From Saccoglossus kowalevskii (taxonomy: Eukaryota; Hemichordata; Enteropneusta; Harrimaniidae): a stretch of DNA of 34,423 bases. The DNA is taken from the NCBI RefSeq assembly GCF_000003605.2, contig NW_003151757.1, positions 199,428-233,850 on the forward strand. Direction: 5' to 3'. Both the position numbers and the translations under genes were made by a program. The notes under the pieces were generated by a model that was not told the DNA's origin, did not search any database, and worked only from the letters and a program-made list of their open reading frames with translations. This document shows, one piece after another, positions 27,401 to 34,423 of this stretch (its first letter is position 1; the number at the start of each line of letters is the position of its first letter).

Positions 27401-30400
27401 CCTCGTTTTAAAATTCACAAAAATAAAGTTGAGTTTAAAACGCATTTTTTCACTTAAAAAATAATTTATGTTTAGAAACATGATAATTAATAGTACTGAT
27501 GTACCAATGAATGATTTTAGGCGAGAAAATGTGAGCCAATTCACTACATTTGACTAAAATGGTGGTCAGGGGAATGTACTTTCATCAGTTTGAAAATACT
27601 CGTAATCTCAGTTTACACCCAATATTGAATCTTCGCGGACACTGAATTACATACTTTCTACCTGTTGGTCAAGATGTTTCCGTTGAAAATCCACCAAGCT
27701 AGCAAAGATTTTCTAATGCTTGCCAGTCAATTGCAAATAGAATCAACCTCCAAGTGTTTAATCCTAAGTATCATATGTGTTGCTAACCTAAGGTACTAAA
27801 AGCCACTTAACACACGAACAATATACACATAGACTTCACTGAAACCACAACGTCGGTTCTAAGCGGCATCCCATTCACCTATTTACTCCTAGCCCTGCTC
27901 AACGAATTCTTCCGGTCTTCCAGTATGCTTCCGGGCGTTCAAGTTCTTCCAATATTCTCACGTAGTTCGCATGCTTAAACTGTCAATCAATTATGTAACC
28001 CCACCTTTACCTACTCATCGCACCAACTTCTTATACTATCACTTGTATGTTAGCGGAATTATTTATTTACGGCTAAGTTTTTTTTAGGGAATATAAAGAA
28101 AGGAACGCATAATATGGTCGTCGGTTATACGGGCAATTACTCACATTCACCTCACAAGCTACTGCCAAATCTACGTTTATTTGACTGAATGCGGTAGCAC
28201 TGCGAAGATAATTGCGTCATAATAAAATAACGGCATTGTTACACAAATTTAAGTCACTAGTTGTCGGCATCCTTTATTCTATGTTTTTGTCATATTACCT
28301 CAAACCCTGCAAATAGAAGTGTGCATGAAATCATGGGAAGATACGGTGTGCATTGCCGTGTGATAACTGTCATAAAAGTGATTGACAGGTCATACTTGAT
28401 TACAACACTCGAATGACAATTGGAATCTAACTGGTGTGCTTGTGATTTTACATAATAATAAATGTTTTCAACCTACTAACTTGCCTACGTGACACAGCTG
28501 CTGGCAAGACTACGTTCTGATTGACTCCTGTGGAACCCAGGTGATGTACCTGAAGTCTGGGCCATTTATGCCTATTAATAAGCTAGATTGAGGACAGTTG
28601 TGGTCCATCATTTCAACTGCGTACCCTGTGTGTTGCTGCTGCGATATTGTGAGACAAGTGATACAGGTTTCATTTATCATTCTGTGAGACTTGTATGAAC
28701 TGCTCTGCGATCTCCTGTTATCAGCAGTGTTCTCCAGAAAAGCCAGCGGTGAATCCAGAAATTCGGTAGGGGGAGCCTCCCCCTAAATACGCGCGTGATA
28801 ACAGCGTTCCTCTGGAAGCAAGACTCCTGTATTTCTTCGTTGTTTTGTTGTTTTGTTGCAGAAATCATTGGCTGTCCCAATGCACATTTCCCCCAGATAA
28901 TCCCTCATTTTAGTGAATGTATTTCATTGTATTATTCTGTGCTTTATTTCTTGTAATTATTTTGAGGGGTATTAAAGCCAGGAGCTTTAACTCGATATTG
29001 TGGTGTATGTGTATTTCATGTTCAGTACTATTGTCTTGTCCAGCCTATTCTAGCAGTGAAAGAACCCCCTGTCGAGTGTGAGTTTTGTGGGTGGCTCTCT
29101 TAATAGTAATAAACAGGCCTTGTATGCTACACAATGCACTAAGCATTGTACAGTAAGAAACATGTAAGACGATGACCTGATGACCAACTTCGCAACAACT
29201 ATTGCACTTTGTCCAATATGTCCGACCAATGACAAAAATCCATTGCTACCTAAAATCAACATATGTAAACTGCAGTTGTATTCATGAATACGCCAGCGTT
29301 GATCTCGGCGTCAACAAGTACCATGAATCGGAGAGACTATGGCCGAAACTATGCGATCCTCAGTAAATGATATTTTATGCATTGACAAGCAGATCGCCGC
29401 AAACCAACCGATCTGACACATACAGCGCGTGGAACTATGGGAAAAGTGGTCTGAACTATTTTCACATTGTGTCAACACAGGTGGCGCTATTCGGTTGGTT
29501 TGCGGCGATCTGCGTGTCAATGCCAAATTACATGCATTTTAATGTTAATAAAATAAGACATTCTAATGAGTATTTTAATTGAACAACTCATTAAAGATTA
29601 AATCTTGCTAAAAACGTAAAATGGTGGCGGATGGATATTTAGCCTAGCCTTCGGAGGCTAGTTATGCGTCATAAGACACAGATCTGTGCTGAATAGCGCC
29701 ACCTGTGTTGACACAATGTATTTTTTGAGAATTTGATGGGATTACATAGCATTTTTGTACAGTCCTATGGTAGTATATTTTAAAGCATATTAAAAGTATT
29801 CTATTTCAATCCATTAGGACTCATCGGAATTTTCAATGGGATGATGACCTCTGCTCCAACCAGAAAGGATACATATGTCAAAGGTGATGAAATGTGCCTG
29901 TATTAATTATATTATGTCTAATAGTAATTACAATTATGTATTTATCAATCGATACTTACCTTGTATGGTATATTTATGTTATATGTTTTCAAATACTGAC
30001 AAACAAAACAGTGTACTGTAATTTTTGTAATTTGAAGGAGACATGGGCAACAAGAAATAGCACCACGTGATTATAACGTACGTCAACAATGCTAGACAAT
30101 ATTGATCTACGGCACGAATGTTATGCTTTCAGATATTTCAAGCATCCGTAGCAGTATTCAATTCAAAGATTAGAAATTAGTCCCATTCATGTAAGCGTGT
30201 ACGTTTCTTACCTTTTACTATTCACTCATTTTATTACCAGCCCTCTCAATAATTGCATCGAATCTACCACACAAGGATTTACAAGCGGTAAGTCACCAAG
30301 ACATTCTCTGAGCGTTCTCTGTGATTTACATGATATAGCATTTTATGTTTTATTCGGAAAAGGCCACTGCGACCTCGTTGCGAATGAGAGAGAATTTTAC

Positions 30401-33400
30401 AGAATTATTTTGACACGAAACCAAAATGTCTCATGGTTTCAAATATATTTTGCATATTCACTGTTATATTTTGTAGTACGCCCTCGCATGTAAACGTGCT
30501 TGTGGGATATCAATACATCATAGGTTGTATCCTTCATTTGGTGTTTAAGAGTTTGGGAAGAAAACGGTAATAAGAAGATTCTTGGAGGATACAAAATCTG
30601 ATCAAAGATAAAATTAACGATCCCAATCCTTCACAGGGGGCGTTACGTCCAAGAGTATTCCTAATATGATGGCTTTATCTGTATTGAAAGCCACCTATAG
30701 ATATTTAGATCAATTCTTTCGTTTTCATGGTGTTCGTTAAGCTCATGCAGCTATTCTGTACAACATTTGTAATGAGAAGGGGGAATGGGATTTGCTCTAA
30801 CAATCTATAGTACAAAGTACGTGAATGATATACACGTCTGCATAAACGTGACCCTTTGCAATGTGTGTTAATTTCCTCTTGCAATTTGCATACTAAAGAC
30901 AGATTGTGCTTGGAAAAGGTGATCGTGTTTTTTTTTAAATATTCATGATGCAACTCGTATATTTATGTAGATCAAGGCAATTAGCCGTCACCGTGCTTCA
31001 ACTAGCTCAATAAGCATTGTGTCTGGCAGATTGCTTACCGGTTGTAGTTTTCTTATAGCATTTTATCAGGGCAATACACATCAATGTATGAAATACAGTA
31101 TTGAAATACTGTCTCAAAGCGAAAATGCCTCTGTACAATTCATATTTAAAATGTTATTGTCACTCTTACTTGTAGAAGTTTCCACACCTGCTGCAACGAC
31201 CTTCCTACCTACCACACTTGACCCAGGTAAGCAACACTAACATTATTGGTCAACAGTTTTATTCATGGATTTAGTGGTACGTTCATTGCTTCAATCCATA
31301 ATTCATTGAATTATAGATAGATTTACATATTGGTTTTCATGTTCAGATCGTCGGTATATTGATATCGAATGCATTCGGTACTACGTGTACAACGACACAC
31401 AGACATGGGCAAGTTCTGAACAATTATGTGAAAACATCGGTGCTGAGCTGGCTTCTTTGTATACGAGTACAATCAGCGACGGTGTCATACAATTCATCAT
31501 AGACCGTAATATGGATGGTGGAACAATCAACTATTGGATTGGATTGAATGACATTTCAGAAGAGGGAAGCTTTGAATGGCTCAATGGAGATCCATTTGGA
31601 TACACAAATTGGGCGCCTCGTAATCCAGATAATTGGAGAAATCAAGATTGCGGGCAATTGTGGTGAGTAGAAAATCCCATTGAAAGCTAATATGCTTTTT
31701 GCAATAGTTGACTATCGGATTTAGTTTTACAAATGAATTTGTGCTAGATACACTAGTTAACTTGAATCTTACTAAACAAAGAATTCCATGACTTCGTCAT
31801 ATTGTATTTTGAGATACGGGGTGGATAACAATTGGAAATTATTGTAACCAGTATTGTGTACAGTTGATATGAGTACTAATTGCTTCAGTTGAATTATTCA
31901 ATATTAATTATTACGATATGCAATCACCAACACAACGTTAGAGCAATCAGTCGCCACCACCTTCACTATACATTCGGCCTATGAAATACTGTCTTCTAAA
32001 GAATGGACATCTCGTGAATATTAAATTATGGATTTCATAATATTGTTTCTATTAATTTTATGATAATACAGCCGTATTTGGTAAATACATATAAGAAGCT
32101 GTGATTTACAAAAAAGCAGGATTAATGAATTTTATTAACAATAATATTTTATATACTTTTCAGCGTTTTTTTATCCTACAAACCATATTACCTTTTATGC
32201 TCGAGATGCAGTTTACCTGACAGATATTTTAATTAGCTAATTAGAAAACTAAGATGACCTCGCTTGTCCACAAAACTATATATTTTCGGAAATCTTACTT
32301 TATGAATTTTAAAATTTTGTTATTAGTTTTTTTTATGGACACTGTAGTTTGCAAAATGTGCTTTTTTGGTCAAAGGTGATTTAAAAAAAAAACATGCTTC
32401 TGTTTCCTGTCAAAATTGGTTTATGGGTATATCTGTTTACTATGAAGAAAGTGCCGTCTTGAAAACTGTCTACCAGTTGTCAATTTTTCGGGGTAGCAGC
32501 TCAAATTTTACTACTTCAAGTTTATGCATAAATTAACACCCATGCTAGTTGTCTGTACAATTGTTGTAACACTGTTCAACCAAAAGCAATGCCCCGACGG
32601 CGTTTTGAAGATAAACACATTGTCAATCATTTGTGAACATTTCAAAACAAGAGGTCAAAGCGTCTAGGAGCTTGTTTTTAACATTCTGGGATGTGCACTA
32701 AAAAGAAGCTGAGATAATTGCTAATTTGCATAACAATTCACCCAGTAAGAAGTTTACTGATGCTCATAATTAAAATGGCTGTAACAGTTCCGAATTTAAA
32801 TGTATTATCGTTTTGTTAAAAGTTAAATATAGTGCATAATATGGAGATCTCGTCATTTCTTTTTTTCACCGTGTTTCTTTTTTATTATTTATGTACAGCC
32901 TTGCTAAATCTTGCTAAGCATTCAAAAGAGAGAATGTTTGCACCTGTCATCTATATTTTAAAATCGTTTTTTGAATATGTTCCACTATTCACAATTCTAC
33001 AAAATTTTAACAGTCTATAGCCAAGATTGTTTGAATAATAAAAAGCAAAAAAAATTTACTCCTAAATGCCCACAAACCTGCATCTCTACCTTAAGGCAAC
33101 ACTTACTTACGAGTCATGAATATTCTTATTAATCTTCTTATTATTAATCGAAGCAAACATTTTTCACATAGCAAGCAAGCACAGATACGCATGGTGCATT
33201 GATAGAGCCAATTTAAATTTGTATGTTGTGCAAAATCAACGTTGAATTAAGTACAAATTCCAAGGAAATTTCTAAACATGACGAACATTTTGCAAATACA
33301 AATACTATAATTACTAAAACAAATCTAATTTGTGCTGCACGCAAGACCTTCATTAATTACAACTCAATAAACATTTTCAAATAAAGTCGAATACAACTGT

Positions 33401-34277
33401 TAAATAACATCTTCAAAAAATATCTATGTCAGAGCAAATACAAATCACATGACGTAAAAATACAGGGAAAGTGATTGCATCATCGGTATAATCAGAATCG
33501 GAAAAACTCGTAGAGTCACGCAAAAATTATATCGTTCTAGGTATAAAACGACTCAGAAAACTTCAATGATATTCTGAATATAACAACGATATTTCGAAAT
33601 ACAAACATCGTCTAGTTTTAGATGCATTGCCTTTGTATTCATGAAAATGACAATATTGATTTCAGTGTCTCGGAGAAACCAATAACGAAACTAAGCGACT
33701 ATGCAATACTCGGTAAATTGTAAACAATAATAGGCTACTATATTTTAAAGCATATTAAAAGTATTCCTTTTTAACCCATTAGGACTCATCGGAATTTTCA
33801 ATGGGATGATGACATATGTTCGAACCATAAAGGATACATATGTCAAAGGTAAGGAAACGTAGCTGCATTAATTTTATCACGTCTAATAGTAATTACAATT
33901 ATGTATATACCAATCCATATGTTACCTTGTGTATTTTATATTATCTATTGATATTTTTTTAAATATTAACAAACAAAACAATGTTTAAACATTACCAACG
34001 TTTGGTGTAGTATGATTTTTGTATTAGGAAGAAGGCACGGGCAACAAAAACAAAAGTGATCGTAAGACAAACCCATCATACGTTAACAATGCTAGGCAGT
34101 AGTGAGACACAACACTAACGTTTTGCTTTTAGATTATTAAAGCACCCGTTGCTATATTCACTTCAAAGATTAGAAATGAGTTTGTTTACGTGAGCACATG
34201 TACCTTCCTTACCTTTTACTACTCAATCCTTTTTATCACCAGCCCTCTCGATGGCTGTGGCGACACAACTACAATTG
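15338..34277 (+). CDS. Gene 2: type II membrane mucin-stalk C-type lectin, two or more CTLDs (3' end outside window)
   Basis: Exons are 15338-15405, 17319-17352, 17764-17917, 18733-18813, 19906-19965, 20071-20130, 20276-20347, 21610-21693, 22678-22758, 23110-23214, 24376-24441, 24560-24875, 29818-29883, 30241-30287, 31176-31226, 31347-31662, 33783-33848 and 34243-34277. Every junction keeps frame, giving 1762 coding nt. The order is: cytoplasmic tail of about 40 residues with two Cys pairs, a hydrophobic helix at residues 52-71, a Thr-rich stalk of eight exons, CTLD 1, a short linker, CTLD 2 and a linker. There is no N-terminal signal peptide, and Lys/Arg residues precede the helix, so the N terminus should be cytoplasmic. 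The product is probably a cell-surface glycan receptor or adhesion/immune lectin; the ligand is unknown. It has no visible frame break. Confidence 0.85.
15406..17318. other. Gene 2 intron 1
   Basis: This 1.9-kb intron follows the first exon. The overlapping frames at 15981-16329, up to 100 codons, have no domain, acceptor or donor that would add to the gene. The region around 16330-16440 is richer in G+C and may be a repeat fragment. First introns often hold regulatory sites, but none was identified. Confidence 0.55.
17319..17352 (+). CDS. Gene 2 exon 2: Cys/Lys-rich juxtamembrane segment
   Basis: This 34-base exon is phase 2 in and phase 0 out, with acceptor TTGACAG and consensus donor GTAAGT. 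It encodes IWDCCNKGLKKL. The Cys-Cys pair next to basic residues on the cytoplasmic side of a membrane helix is a typical S-palmitoylation setting. The small exon is supported by frame continuity and strong splice sites on both sides. Confidence 0.65.
17764..17917 (+). CDS. Gene 2 exon 3: second Cys pair and signal-anchor membrane helix
   Basis: This 154-base exon is phase 0 in and phase 1 out, with acceptor CCATTACAG and donor GTATTT. It begins RNCCKNASTTTVATSTT. The membrane segment AAVVLVAVIAGIIIAVVIVT then spans residues 52-71, and GTSGEVGTNETSTE follows. Basic residues lie on the N-terminal side only, predicting a type II orientation. NET just after the helix is a glycosylation sequon on the outer side. 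The donor is weaker than others in the gene; without splicing, TAG at 17923 would end an 88-residue membrane peptide. Confidence 0.75.
18733..18813 (+). CDS. Gene 2 exon 4: first stalk exon
   Basis: This 81-base phase 1-1 exon has acceptor ATTTTCAG and donor GTAAGC. It encodes NVTTSIPTTILFTTNEFTSV and ends DITTLGP. The junction codon makes Asn in a new sequon (NVT). It is Thr-rich like the rest of the stalk. The gene 1 counterpart would lie left of this window. Confidence 0.72.
18814..19905. other. Gene 2 intron 4
   Basis: No exon was seen. The intron holds one copy of the 125-bp TTAA-type element (19191-19315). Its 3' part, from about 19645, matches 310-582 in gene 1. Frames on the minus strand at 18823-19241 have no domain. 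Confidence 0.6.
19191..19315 (-). mobile_element. 125-bp TTAA-type inverted-repeat element, copy 1
   Basis: This is a 125-base sequence whose reverse complement is nearly identical to 25133-25257. The ends are inverted repeats: AGCGCAGTGGTCGTCGCG on the left and CGACGACTGCCGCCCT on the right. TTAA follows on the right (19316-19319) and ATAA precedes on the left (19187-19190), consistent with a decayed TTAA target duplication as made by piggyBac-type transposases. No coding capacity. Confidence 0.75.
19906..19965 (+). CDS. Gene 2 exon 5: Thr-rich repeat copy 1
   Basis: This 60-base phase 1-1 exon with acceptor CCCACAG and donor GTAACA encodes DTPTVEVSIMPSTTEKTSEP. It belongs to the same repeat family as the four-copy array of gene 1. 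Confidence 0.75.
20071..20130 (+). CDS. Gene 2 exon 6: Thr-rich repeat copy 2
   Basis: This 60-base phase 1-1 exon encodes DTTTVEVSTIPSTTEKTTEP, with donor GTAACA. It lies 165 bases start-to-start from exon 5. Gene 2 has two copies where gene 1 has four. Confidence 0.75.
20276..20347 (+). CDS. Gene 2 exon 7: stalk exon, intact version of gene 1 exon e
   Basis: This 72-base phase 1-1 exon has acceptor CTGCATAG and good donor GTATGT. It begins ASTVARTTRLSTTEMVPTT and ends IIATT. The gene 1 copy at 1169-1240 has the same sequence apart from single-base changes but lacks a correctly placed donor. Confidence 0.75.
20477..21042. mobile_element. Nested inverted repeats, probably element within element
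   Basis: An outer pair, CTAGACTCTGCCACAGGC at 20504-20521 and GCCTGTGGCAGAGACTAG at 20999-21016, is complementary with one mismatch and extends more weakly outward. Inside it an independent pair lies at 20737-20748 (GCGTTCGCGTCG) and 20940-20951 (CGACGCGAACGC), also with extended similarity. The interior is much richer in G+C and CpG than the flanks. The minus-strand frame of about 105 codons here is made by the repeat and is not a gene. Confidence 0.5.
21610..21693 (+). CDS. Gene 2 exon 8: stalk exon without a gene 1 counterpart
   Basis: This 84-base phase 1-1 exon has acceptor AAACGTAG and donor GTAGAA. It begins EFTTEAMATELSTTDMKPHT and continues VIATTMET. I found no matching exon in gene 1 between 1240 and 2496, so it was gained in gene 2 or lost in gene 1. 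The splice sites are of moderate quality. Confidence 0.65.
21694..22677. other. Gene 2 intron 8 with element insertion
   Basis: No additional exon was seen. The stretch from about 22166 to the next exon is duplicated as 22854-23109, and this copy carries an inserted element (22238-22500). The frame at 21973-22182 is not supported. Confidence 0.55.
22238..22500 (+). mobile_element. TATACAT/ATGTATA element, copy 3, with visible empty site
   Basis: This 263-base insert runs from TATACATTTTTT to CAGATGTATA. It is absent from the duplicate segment, where GGCCATGACAATAATATATT runs straight through. The termini TATACAT and ATGTATA are inverted repeats within AT-rich flanks (AATAA), compatible with a TA target. 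An inner inverted pair, TCCTACCA (22249) and TGGTAGGA (22421), is also present. Non-coding. Confidence 0.7.
22678..22758 (+). CDS. Gene 2 exon 9: EMVTT-type stalk exon, short copy
   Basis: This 81-base phase 1-1 exon has acceptor ATATACAG and consensus donor GTAAGT. It begins EMVTTVDVTTESGTKTTLPL and ends PTVPTTR. It is eight codons shorter than its tandem neighbour exon 10. Confidence 0.75.
23110..23214 (+). CDS. Gene 2 exon 10: EMVTT-type stalk exon, long copy
   Basis: This 105-base phase 1-1 exon begins EMVTTIDVTTERWTRTTLPL, continues with PTAQPITTTH and ends VPTTR, with donor GTAAGT. It has the same length as the gene 1 exon at 2496-2600 and a very similar sequence, so it is probably the direct counterpart. 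Exon 9 is the extra copy. Confidence 0.75.
23532..23787. other. Assembly gap (256 N)
   Basis: This run of N lies in the intron between exons 10 and 11 of gene 2. The sequence right of the gap matches gene 1 from about 3105, and the matching gene 1 intron has no exon, so a missing exon is unlikely but not excluded. Confidence 0.98.
24376..24441 (+). CDS. Gene 2 exon 11: spacer before CTLD 1
   Basis: This 66-base phase 1-1 exon has acceptor TCTTACAG and donor GTATGG. It encodes AISTHAATTFLPTTSILTTL and ends EP. It matches the gene 1 spacer at 3772-3837 in length and nearly in sequence. Confidence 0.75.
24560..24875 (+). CDS. Gene 2 exon 12: CTLD 1, exon A
   Basis: This 316-base exon has acceptor TGTTCAG and donor GTGAGT, phase 1 in and phase 2 out. 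It contains DIEC, SSEQLCENVGAVLASL, YWIGLND, EWLNGDPFGYTDWAP and RNPDNWRNQDC. Over the 93 residues from YNDT to the last Trp it differs from the gene 1 copy at 8 positions and from the second CTLD of this gene at 7. The first and third core Cys and the NPD calcium/sugar loop are intact. Confidence 0.9.
25133..25257 (+). mobile_element. 125-bp TTAA-type inverted-repeat element, copy 2
   Basis: The ends are AGGGAGGTGGTCGTCGCG and CGCGACGACCACCGCGCT, complementary over 18 bases with two mismatches. TTAA stands directly outside both ends (25129-25132 and 25258-25261), a full TTAA target duplication. It is in opposite orientation to the copy at 19191-19315 and nearly identical to it. The frame over this region is spurious. 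Confidence 0.85.
28767..28785. repeat. Small perfect palindrome
   Basis: TAGGGGGAGCCTCCCCCTA forms an 8-bp stem with a 3-base loop in the large gene 2 intron. Function unknown; it could be part of an unassigned repeat. Confidence 0.5.
29379..29523. mobile_element. 33-bp near-perfect inverted repeat (hairpin element 1)
   Basis: The left arm 29379-29411 begins GCATTGACAAGCAGATCGCC. The right arm 29491-29523 ends GGCGATCTGCGTGTCAATGC. The arms pair over 33 bases with a single mismatch around a 79-base middle. Frames on both strands read the same RSPQTNR peptide because of the palindrome. It fits a MITE or foldback element. Confidence 0.75.
29465..29718. repeat. 28-bp perfect inverted repeat overlapping hairpin element 1
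   Basis: 29465-29492, starting CATTGTGTCAACACAGGTGG, is exactly complementary to 29691-29718. The left copy lies inside the 29379-29523 hairpin and the right copy outside it, so the two palindromes interlock. A 7-bp stem at 29644-29661 (CTAGCCTTCGGAGGCTAG) sits between them. Confidence 0.75.
29818..29883 (+). CDS. Gene 2 exon 13: CTLD 1, exon B
   Basis: This 66-base phase 2-2 exon has acceptor CATTAG and donor GTGATG. It reads WTHRNFQWDDDLC, then SNQKGYICQ. It supplies the last two core cysteines and the WDD calcium-site residues. Confidence 0.85.
30241..30287 (+). CDS. Gene 2 exon 14: CTLD 1, exon C
   Basis: This 47-base exon is phase 2 in and phase 1 out, with acceptor TTACCAG and consensus donor GTAAGT. 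It reads SPLNNCIESTTQGFTS. It has the same length as the gene 1 exon C and keeps the single Cys. Confidence 0.8.
30288..31175. other. Gene 2 intron between CTLD cassettes
   Basis: No exon was seen. Parts around 30470-30600 resemble the gene 1 intron near 2950-3080, so this intron came along with the spacer exon during cassette duplication. Confidence 0.5.
31176..31226 (+). CDS. Gene 2 exon 15: short spacer before CTLD 2
   Basis: This 51-base phase 1-1 exon has acceptor CTTGTAG and donor GTAAGC. It encodes EVSTPAATTFLPTTLDP. It is five codons shorter than the spacers at 3772 and 24376; the missing part is the segment before LDP. Confidence 0.75.
31347..31662 (+). CDS. Gene 2 exon 16: CTLD 2, exon A
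   Basis: This 316-base exon has acceptor TGTTCAG and donor GTGAGT, phase 1 in and phase 2 out. It contains DIEC, SSEQLCENIGAELASL, YWIGLND, EWLNGDPFGYTNWAP and RNPDNWRNQDC. All family hallmarks are present. Over 93 residues it differs from gene 1 CTLD 1 at 8 positions, all outside the NPD loop. Confidence 0.9.
31663..33782. other. Gene 2 intron inside CTLD 2
   Basis: This 2.1-kb AT-rich intron has no supportable exon. Its last 150 bases match those before 29818, including the stretch TTTTAAAGCATATTAAAAGT. The frame at 32832-33020, although hydrophobic, has no splice support. Confidence 0.6.
33783..33848 (+). CDS. Gene 2 exon 17: CTLD 2, exon B
   Basis: This 66-base phase 2-2 exon has acceptor CATTAG and donor GTAAGG. 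It reads WTHRNFQWDDDIC, then SNHKGYICQ. Core cysteines and WDD are intact. Confidence 0.85.
34243..34277 (+). CDS. Gene 2 exon 18: CTLD 2, exon C
   Basis: This 35-base exon is phase 2 in and phase 1 out, with acceptor ATCACCAG and donor GTGAGT. It reads SPLDGCGDTTTI. It is four codons shorter than the other C exons but keeps the Cys and the outgoing phase. Since it ends in a donor, the gene continues beyond the window, perhaps into further cassettes. Confidence 0.78.
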
Positions 34278-34423
34278 GTGAGTACCTGAGATATGCTCTA
34301 TGCATTATGGGTAATTTAGAAGAAAGTGCATTGTTATGTATTCAGAAATGACCAATGAGAACGCAGATTGTAATGAGAAACCAAATAGTCACCAGTCCCA
34401 TGGTATCAAACGTATTTTGTACA

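Larger units (their letters stand above)
24876..29817. other. Gene 2 intron inside CTLD 1 (4.9 kb)
   Basis: This is the longest intron in the window. It holds copy 2 of the 125-bp TTAA element, a small palindrome at 28767-28785, and strong overlapping inverted repeats at 29379-29718. A stretch around 28490-29010 has a repeat-like look, with an ATTAAAG signal then a GT-rich end, but was not assigned. None of the short frames shows a domain or cassette similarity. Confidence 0.6.

Noticed and set aside
29311-29582. Frames on both strands sharing the RSPQTNR peptide
   Set aside because: The shared peptide is produced by the 33-bp inverted repeat, not by coding.
32832-33020. Hydrophobic 62-codon frame in the last large intron
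   Set aside because: It is rich in T, which produces Phe and Leu by chance in AT-rich DNA. No start context, splice site or paralogue supports it.

Overview
The window is animal nuclear DNA. It is AT-rich, and its only coding signal is short exons with GT/AG borders, separated by introns of about 100 bp to 5 kb that hold small inverted-repeat elements. The exons encode C-type lectin-like domains (CTLDs) and Thr/Ser/Pro-rich mucin-type segments, so a marine invertebrate is the most likely source. The phylum cannot be fixed from sequence alone. No rRNA, tRNA, CRISPR array or prokaryotic-style operon was seen. A run of 256 N at 23532-23787 marks an assembly gap.

Two tandem paralogous genes lie on the + strand. 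Gene 1 (583-11676) has its 5' part outside the window. It has a run of four near-identical Thr-rich exons, further Thr-rich exons, a three-exon CTLD (3963-7498), a spacer exon, a second CTLD and a short terminal exon with a stop at 11674-11676. An AATAAA signal follows at 11806. Gene 2 (15338 to beyond the right edge) has a start codon in a good initiation context. It encodes a short cytoplasmic tail with two CysCys pairs, a signal-anchor membrane helix (type II topology), about eight Thr-rich exons, a CTLD, a spacer, a second CTLD, and then leaves the window. The spliced coding sequence visible for gene 2 is 1762 nt, at least 587 codons.

Almost all stalk exons start and end in phase 1. Each CTLD is split the same way: exon A phase 1 to 2, exon B phase 2 to 2, exon C phase 2 to 1. 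Any stalk exon or whole CTLD cassette can therefore be gained, lost or skipped without changing frame. The flanking introns are also recognisably similar between the two genes and between cassettes, which points to repeated segmental duplication. The predicted products are membrane-anchored, O-glycosylated rods carrying two or more calcium-type lectin heads. All four heads have an unusual Asn-Pro-Asp in the sugar-specificity position where EPN or QPD is usual.

There are signs of decay. A one-base insertion in the second CTLD of gene 1 (9727-9728) creates a stop at 9750. One stalk exon of gene 1 (1169-1240) has lost a correctly placed donor. A possible relic exon lies at 1657-1680. Introns and the intergenic region hold several families of small palindromic or terminal-inverted-repeat elements. 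They include a 125-bp TTAA-flanked element present twice in opposite orientation, and an element whose insertion can be seen against an empty site in a neighbouring duplicate.
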